Assembly: GCF_009766005.1 (NCBI RefSeq) | Contig: NZ_LMUK01000010.1 | Span: forward strand, 111,138-175,137 | DNA length: 64,000 bases | Direction of reading: 5' to 3' | DNA from: Bradyrhizobium sp. S69 | GTDB lineage: Bacteria > Pseudomonadota > Alphaproteobacteria > Rhizobiales > Xanthobacteraceae | Shown: piece by piece, positions 58,512 to 64,000 of the stretch | How positions within the stretch are numbered: position 1 is the first letter of the stretch | How the letters are laid out: every line of letters begins with the position of its first letter | Program-made: the position numbers and the translations under genes | Notes under the pieces: model-generated | Database searches by the model: none | What the model was told of the DNA's origin: nothing | Seen by the model: only the letters and a program-made list of their open reading frames with translations

Positions 58512-61187
58512 ATGACGTCGATGGGAAACGCTTCGTTCAACACCAGAGCCCTGCTGCGCGGCAGTCCGATCCGCGGACTTGTGCTTGTCGGCGTGTTGCT
58601 GGTTGCCGGCGTCGTCGTTGGAACCGCCATGATGGTCAACGTGTTTCGCGAACGTGCGCTGCAAAGCGCAGAACGCGAACTGGGTAATACCGTGTCGTTG
58701 CTGGCGCGCCATTTCGATCAGCAGCTCGAAGATTTCATCACCATTCAAAGAGAAATAGCGACCCAGGTTCGCGCCGCGAAAGTGACGACGCCCGAGGCGT
58801 TCGGGGCGTGGATGTCGACCCCCGAATTGCATGAGGCGTTGAAAGCCAAGGCCAGCGGGCACGACGACGTCGCCGGCGTCAATGTGTTCGATACCGATGG
58901 CAGGCTGATCAACTCGTCGGAAAACCGCGCCTCGTCCGCGGTCAACATCAGCGATCGGGCCTACTTCAAGGCCTTCAAATCCGGCACGGCGTCGCAGACG
59001 ATCTTGATCGAATTGGTGCACAGCCGGTTCTCCGACGACTGGGCAACGGTGATCGCCTACAAGATCGCGGCACCCAACGGCGAATTTCTCGGTGTCATCA
59101 CCCGCGCGATCACGCCCGCCAGCTTTGAAAGATTCTTCGCCTCGCTGACGCTCGGCGAAGCCGGCGCCATTACGATGTATCATCGCGACGGCACGCTGCT
59201 GGCGCGTTATCCGCACGCCGATAACATGATCGGCTTGAACTTTGCGGACGGCCCCGTCCATCGACAGATTTTGTCCAAGTCGGACCACGGCACGTTACGA
59301 CTGAACAGCCCGATCGACGGCAGCGACCGGCTGGCCTCGGCGCGCGCCTTGAGCCAGTTCCCGATTTCGATCATCGCGGCCACGACGGTCTCGGCGGCGC
59401 TGGCCGATTGGCGGGAACAGACCCGATTTCTGATCGCCGTCGCCGCCGCCTCGGTGTGCTTGATTGCCGGCATGCTTTTCCTCGTGGTCAGCAAATTGTC
59501 GATGCAGCACCGGCTGGAAAAGCAGCGGCTCGACACCGCCGTGAACAACATTCCGCAGGGCCTCGTGGTCTATGACAGTTCGGCCCACGTGACCGTCTGC
59601 AACCGGCGCTATATCGAGATGTTCGGGTTATCGGCGGACGTGGTCAAACCGGGCTGCGCCATGCAGGATCTGATTTCCCATCGCAAGGAGACCGGATCGT
59701 TCGACGGCGACGTCGACGAATTTTGCAACGCGATCATCCGCGATGTGTCGCTCGGGAAAGCGACCAACCAGATCACCGAGGCTCCGGGCGGCCGCGCGAT
59801 CCAGATCATCAACCAGCCGCTGGAAGCCGGTGGCTGGGTGGCCACGATCGAGGATGTCACGGAGCGCCGCGACGCCGAGGCGCGGATCACCCATCTCGCC
59901 CACTACGACCCCTTGACCGACCTGCCGAACCGCGCCCTGTTCCACGAACGGCTTGCGCTCGAGCTGACGCGGATCGCGCCAGGCCAGCAGCTGGCGGTGC
60001 TCTATATCGACATCGACGAGTTCAAGAGCGTCAACGATACGCTGGGGCATCTGATCGGCGATGAGCTGTTGAAATCCGTCGCGTTGAGCCTGAGCGGTTG
60101 CATCCGCCGCGATGGCTTCGTCGCACGGCTGGGCGGCGATGAATTCGCGGTCGTGCAGACCGCGGTCACGTCGGAGGCCGAAATCATCGACCTCACCGCC
60201 CGCATTTTCGATGCCATCCGCATGCCCTATGAGTGCCTCGGCCATCAGGTCTCTACCGACGCCAGCATCGGCGTGGCGCTGGCGCCGCAGCATGGCAGCG
60301 ATCTGCACCAGATCCTGAAGAACGCGGATATGGCGATGTATGCCGCGAAATCGGCCGGACGCCGGACCTATCGCTTCTTCGAACCGGACATGGACGCGCA
60401 GGTCAAGGCGCGCCGGCTGCTGGAAATGGATCTGCGCCAGGCGATGTCGGAAGGCGCTCTGGAGGTCTACTACCAGCCTTGTGTCGGCCTTCAGGACAAC
60501 AAGATCACCGGCTGCGAAGCCCTGTTGCGCTGGCGGCATCCCGAACGCGGCATGGTCTCGCCCGCCGATTTCATTCCGATCGCCGAAGAGACCGGCCTGA
60601 TCAACCAGATTGGCGAATGGGTGTTGACGACGGCCTGCGCGGAAGCAACGACCTGGCCGGAAAATATCAAGCTCGCGGTCAACGTTTCGCCGGTTCAGTT
60701 CAAGAGCGGCACGCTGGCGTTGAAGATCGTCGCGGCCCTGGCGGCCTCAGGCCTCGCCGCGAGCCGGCTGGAGTTGGAGATCACCGAGGCGGTCCTGATT
60801 CGCGATGACGACGCAGCGCTCGCCATCCTGCATCAGTTGCGCGACATCGGCGTGCGGATCGCATTGGACGATTTCGGCACCGGCTATTCGTCGCTGAGCT
60901 ATCTGCAGCGCTTTCCATTCGACAAAATCAAGATCGACCGCTGCTTCGTCACCGATATCGAGGAGCCCGAGGGCTCGTCCAGCATCGTGCAGGCGGTGGT
61001 GAATATCGCCGCGGCGCGCCACATGACGACGACCGCGGAAGGCGTCGAGACCAAGCAGCAGCAGCAACTGCTGCGTATGCTCGGCTGCTCGGAAATGCAG
61101 GGCTATCTATTCAGCAAGCCGAAGCCCGCCGCCGAGATCAAGCAATTATTGTTTTCGCACGAGAGAAAATCGCCGGCAGTCGCCTGA
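58512..61187 (+). CDS. Membrane-anchored sensor with GGDEF and EAL domains (cyclic di-GMP turnover)
   Basis: About 890 residues. A first span (LVLVGVLLVAGVVVGTAMMVNVF) is followed by a periplasmic PDC/dCache-type sensor (residues about 50-290, with SAVNISDRAYFKAFKSG), a second span (FLIAVAAASVCLIAGMLFLVVSKL), a PAS segment (LDTAVNNIPQGLVVYDSSAHVTVCNRRYIEMFG), a GGDEF domain with an intact site (RLGGDEFAVVQ), and an EAL domain with CEALLRWRHPERGMV, EITEAVL, DDFGTGYSSLSYL. All key catalytic residues seem present, so both synthesis and breakdown of c-di-GMP are possible. Start: ATG at 58512 is chosen; an in-frame GTG 66 bp upstream and an ATG 9 bp downstream are equally weak. Confidence 0.93.
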   Translation: MTSMGNASFNTRALLRGSPIRGLVLVGVLLVAGVVVGTAMMVNVFRERALQSAERELGNTVSLLARHFDQQLEDFITIQREIATQVRAAKVTTPEAFGAWMSTPELHEALKAKASGHDDVAGVNVFDTDGRLINSSENRASSAVNISDRAYFKAFKSGTASQTILIELVHSRFSDDWATVIAYKIAAPNGEFLGVITRAITPASFERFFASLTLGEAGAITMYHRDGTLLARYPHADNMIGLNFADGPVHRQILSKSDHGTLRLNSPIDGSDRLASARALSQFPISIIAATTVSAALADWREQTRFLIAVAAASVCLIAGMLFLVVSKLSMQHRLEKQRLDTAVNNIPQGLVVYDSSAHVTVCNRRYIEMFGLSADVVKPGCAMQDLISHRKETGSFDGDVDEFCNAIIRDVSLGKATNQITEAPGGRAIQIINQPLEAGGWVATIEDVTERRDAEARITHLAHYDPLTDLPNRALFHERLALELTRIAPGQQLAVLYIDIDEFKSVNDTLGHLIGDELLKSVALSLSGCIRRDGFVARLGGDEFAVVQTAVTSEAEIIDLTARIFDAIRMPYECLGHQVSTDASIGVALAPQHGSDLHQILKNADMAMYAAKSAGRRTYRFFEPDMDAQVKARRLLEMDLRQAMSEGALEVYYQPCVGLQDNKITGCEALLRWRHPERGMVSPADFIPIAEETGLINQIGEWVLTTACAEATTWPENIKLAVNVSPVQFKSGTLALKIVAALAASGLAASRLELEITEAVLIRDDDAALAILHQLRDIGVRIALDDFGTGYSSLSYLQRFPFDKIKIDRCFVTDIEEPEGSSSIVQAVVNIAAARHMTTTAEGVETKQQQQLLRMLGCSEMQGYLFSKPKPAAEIKQLLFSHERKSPAVA

Positions 61188-61278
61188 TCCAATCTCGCTA
61201 GTCGAGACAGCCGGCCCAAACGAAATCGGAGCGGCTTGCGCCGCCCCGACCAGAACCTTTCGTCGCGATTTGCAAAGT

Positions 61279-62613
61279 TCAGTTCGGAACCGTCGTCTTC
61301 GGCGCCGCCGGGTTGTCCGCCTTGACGGTGACGCCGCGCAGGAAGTCGAAGGCTGCGGCAAGCGCCTTGTCGTTCTTCTCGTCCGGTGGAACGTAGGCCT
61401 GCGAGCCGGTCTGCTCGGCGCCTTCGGCCGAGAGATGGCCGCGCATCGAGGCCTCTCCCTTGGTGTCGACACGGCCCTTCAGATCGTCGGGCACATCCTG
61501 CAATACTTCGATGTCGGGCGAGACGCCCAGTGCCTGGATCGAGTGACCCGACGGCGTGAAATAGCGCGCCGTGGTCAGCGCCAGCGCGCCATTGCCGGTG
61601 CCGAGCGGGATGATGGTCTGCACCGAGCCCTTGCCGAACGAACGGGTGCCGATCAGCGTTGCCCGCTTGTGGTCGTGCAACGCGCCAGCCACAATCTCCG
61701 ACGCCGACGCCGAGCCACCATTGACCAGCACGACCAGCGGCTTGCCCTTGATGATATCGCCGCCATGCGCGGTGTAACGCTGGGTTTCCTCCGGGTTGCG
61801 CCCGCGTGTCGAGACCACCTCGCCCCGCGCCATGAAGGTGCTCGACACCGAGACCGCCTGGTCGAGCAGGCCGCCCGGATTGTTGCGGAGGTCGACGATG
61901 TAGCCGGCGAGCTTCTCCTGCGGAATATCTTTCGAGATGTCGGCTATCGCCTTGCGCAGTCCATCGGTGGTTTGTTCGTTGAACGAACTGATCCGGATAT
62001 AACCGATGTCGCCGCCTTCGGTGTGGAAGCTGACCGGCTTGACCTGGATGATCTCGCGCTCGATCGAAACGTCGATCGGCTTGTCCGCGCCCTTGCGCTC
62101 GATCTTCAGCTTGGTTGAGGTATGCACCGGTCCCTTCATCTTGTTGACCGCCTGCTCCAGGGTCAGGCCCTGAACGGCGTCGCCGTCGATCGTGGTGATG
62201 AAATCGCCGGACAGGATGCCGGCCTTCGCCGCCGGCGTGCCGTCCATCGGCGAGACCACCTTCACCAGGCCGTCTTCCATCGTGACCTCGATCCCGAGCC
62301 CACCGAACTCGCCATGGGTGGTCTCCTGCATGTCACGCCAGGCCGCCTCATTCATGTAGCGGGAATGCGGATCAAGCGAGGTGACCATGCCATTGATGGC
62401 GCCCTCGACAAGCTTGGCGTCGTCGGGCTTCTCGACATAGTCGGACCTGACCCGTTCGAACACGTTGCCGAGCAAATTCAGCTGCGTATAGGTGTCGGCG
62501 CTGGTAGCCGCCCTGGCCGCTGCGATCCAAAACTGGCTGCTGGGGCCGGCGACGAGAAGGGTCAGGCAGGTACCGGTTAAGGCACCGATGATAAAGGAGG
62601 AATTCTTGCGCAT
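61279..62613 (-). CDS. ctpA: Carboxyl-terminal processing protease (S41 family)
   Basis: 444 residues. A signal or anchor segment (RKNSSFIIGALTGTCLTLLVAGP) is followed by an S41 N-terminal part, a PDZ domain (GGLGIEVTMEDGLVKVVSPMDGTPAAKAGILSGDFITTIDGDAVQGL), and the protease core with the Ser nucleophile in VLVNGGSASASEIVAGAL and the Lys in GTRSFGKGSVQT. It trims periplasmic proteins at the C-terminus. The start ATG is preceded by GAAGG 12 nt away; an ATG 13 codons upstream is less likely. The usual peptidoglycan hydrolase gene upstream is absent here. Confidence 0.95.
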   Translation of the reverse strand: MRKNSSFIIGALTGTCLTLLVAGPSSQFWIAAARAATSADTYTQLNLLGNVFERVRSDYVEKPDDAKLVEGAINGMVTSLDPHSRYMNEAAWRDMQETTHGEFGGLGIEVTMEDGLVKVVSPMDGTPAAKAGILSGDFITTIDGDAVQGLTLEQAVNKMKGPVHTSTKLKIERKGADKPIDVSIEREIIQVKPVSFHTEGGDIGYIRISSFNEQTTDGLRKAIADISKDIPQEKLAGYIVDLRNNPGGLLDQAVSVSSTFMARGEVVSTRGRNPEETQRYTAHGGDIIKGKPLVVLVNGGSASASEIVAGALHDHKRATLIGTRSFGKGSVQTIIPLGTGNGALALTTARYFTPSGHSIQALGVSPDIEVLQDVPDDLKGRVDTKGEASMRGHLSAEGAEQTGSQAYVPPDEKNDKALAAAFDFLRGVTVKADNPAAPKTTVPN

Positions 62614-63994
62614 TGTTCGCGGAACCTTCTCGCTGTCAGTTGTCGATGCCAAGGGCCATGTCGCGAAATCGACGTCTTGGCCTTATATGACGTCTTGGCC
62701 TCACATAAGGTCGGTTGAAAGCCTCACAATAACTTTCTGGTGTCATTGAGGCGGCTTTGCCGCGGTGCCGGCCGTTTTCGACGAATAAGGCAGGGTATAC
62801 GCGCCGGGGCGCAGCCGAAAGCCGAAATTCGCTGGATGGCCAAATTGTAACTGGCCCAGCCCGGGGCTGGCATGTGGGCGGACCTGACCCGCTGCACAGA
62901 TTTGGTGCAGCCGACCCAGAAGCACGATTCGGAAACGAGCCACCCGGCCTGATCCAGGGTGGAGACCGGTTTTCCCGGGACAAAAGTGAGCCGCCAGCCC
63001 GACCATCGCGCCGATGCTCCACCCAACACCGTCATACTCCGCCACCGGGTCTCGCCTTCGGCGAGCCCGATGACAGGCTCCGGCGAAGTATCCAGTACGC
63101 CGCGAGTTCTCGGTTCAATCACAAGCTCCTCGGAATACTGGATCATCCGCCGGAGCCTGTCATCGGGCGCGCATTCGCGCGACCCGGTGGCGGATGATGA
63201 CGAACAACGGCGTTCTCGCGACATCGTTTGCCCGAGGTTTGCATGGCGTTCGCCCCAAAAAACAAGAGGGCGCAGTGCGATCCCAAGAGGGACGCAGGGA
63301 AGACCGGGTGCGCGCTGCACCCGCGATCTCATGTGCAAAGGTAGCAAACAAAAAACGCACATGAGCATACAGGTTCAGCGGAAGCAGTCCGGCCTTCCCT
63401 GCGCAATGGTTTTAACGGTCTATTTCGTGCTCTCCCCGGCGAGACCATGCTTTGTTGTCACCGTCGTCAGCGTGATGCGAAGCATCATCGCCAACTTGAT
63501 GCCGGCATCGGGGCATCAGGACCACACGACTTAACCGTCCGCCTCACGCGCCGTTCGTCAAAAGCGCATCCGCGTCCACCGCTCCCCGCCCCAACGTCAG
63601 TGACGATGGCCAACGCCCCCTCTCTCGGGACGGGATGGGCGAAATAAGCAGGTGATTTGGGTCAAGAGTCAAGGATAATTTCGGAAAATCAGAAATGTCG
63701 TAGAGATGTGAAGCGATGGACAGGGCAAATCAGACTGAAACCTTTCAACAAATTAGATTTTGCGCGCATCGGGCGCCAGGGGTTTCGCGGCCCTTCTACC
63801 CTGTCACAGAAATTACCGTGTCTCACTTACGGGGTGCAGTCCAGTGCACTTAATTAACCGCGCCTAACCGCGCCGCCCGGCGATAATGCACGTTAATCGC
63901 TTTCGGGAATTACGGTGATGGGGTGGACGGCGCCCCGACCGGCATCGATGTGCCAAGATGGTCGTTGTCACAACCCATCTGAGGAGAGCCGTCC
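62614..63994. other. Long region without a convincing gene
   Basis: About 1.4 kb. Open frames on both strands are unconserved in appearance, overlap a large palindrome at 63042-63190, or encode Arg/Pro/Ser-rich strings typical of antisense frames. The last 300 bp are less GC-rich and end in a good ribosome site and an ATG (63995), so a promoter probably lies here. I see no RNA gene. Confidence 0.5.
63042..63190. repeat. Large imperfect palindrome of a dispersed repeat family
   Basis: Arms CCACCGGGTC…CCCGATGACAGGCTCCGGCG…ATCCAGTA on the left and TACTGGAT…CGCCGGAGCCTGTCATCGGG…GACCCGGTGG on the right, total 149 bp. Part of its right arm is copied exactly, inverted, inside the repeat at 55379-55477. 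Confidence 0.8.
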
Positions 63995-64000
63995 ATGGGC
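63995..64000 (+). CDS. Probable start of a gene cut by the window end
   Basis: ATG GGC at the last six bases, preceded by GAGGAG with an 8-nt spacer. Only two codons are visible, so nothing can be said about the product. The upstream sequence is unusual for the window and could be the left end of a mobile element, but I cannot show it. Confidence 0.35.

Noticed and set aside
62724..63368. 214-codon minus-strand frame upstream of ctpA
   Set aside because: It runs through a large palindrome, whose two arms give related peptide strings, and has no family features.

Overview
The window looks like a chromosomal segment of a high-GC alphaproteobacterium of the Bradyrhizobium/Rhodopseudomonas group (Nitrobacteraceae). 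The reasons are the pyruvate dehydrogenase arrangement with a lipoyl domain on E1-beta and a DUF5076 gene inside the cluster, the trpD-trpC-moaC order, the protein signatures, and several families of dispersed palindromic repeats, some of which I recognise from Rhizobiales intergenic DNA. The assignment is by recognition, not by a search. I found no rRNA, tRNA or CRISPR array, and no complete insertion sequence.

Layout. 1-6.4 kb (minus strand): a truncated PQQ dehydrogenase, a TctC/Bug-type solute-binding protein, a threonine synthase-like enzyme, dihydrolipoyl dehydrogenase and a small membrane protein. 6.4-11.1 kb: pdhC, a DUF5076 gene, pdhB, pdhA and an FtsB/DivIC-like gene. 11.2-20.5 kb (minus): FMN reductase, Tat-exported metallo-beta-lactamase-fold protein, MDR dehydrogenase, a 1048-residue secreted glycosidase/RTX protein with 95-residue tandem repeats, an old yellow enzyme and enolase. 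20.6-27.6 kb: queF, an unknown protein, an SDR/LysR divergent pair, an ene-reductase/MerR divergent pair with a clear MerR-type promoter, a sorbosone dehydrogenase-like protein and a membrane protein. 27.8-34.6 kb: katG and oxyR back to back, an XRE regulator/SDR pair, and an ArsR-SRPBCC-membrane protein-DUF1801 cassette with a promoter embedded in its operator. 34.6-43 kb: a MOSC-reductase-ferredoxin fusion, an MFS carrier, kdsA, a NIPSNAP protein, a BrnT/BrnA toxin-antitoxin pair, pyrG, secG and tpiA. 43.3-50.6 kb: a six-gene oligopeptide-type ABC transporter operon ending in an AMI1-like amidase and a MetX-like hydrolase. 50.9-55.4 kb: ppiD, trpD, trpC, moaC. 55.5-62.6 kb: an orphan Flp pilin, a CGNR regulator/MFS pair with twin operators, a Gly-rich secreted protein, a GGDEF-EAL protein and ctpA. 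62.6-64 kb is almost gene-free and ends at the start codon of a further gene.

How it works together. The core genes serve central metabolism (PDH complex, enolase, triose-phosphate isomerase), CTP, tryptophan, LPS Kdo, queuosine and molybdopterin synthesis, and protein export and folding. Between them sit small regulator-plus-target modules, most divergent and with a readable operator, that look like local stress or xenobiotic switches. No dramatic unknown system is evident. The most distinctive items are the glycosidase/RTX repeat protein, the transporter-amidase-hydrolase operon, the MOSC fusion, and the set of operators that can be read directly from the sequence.
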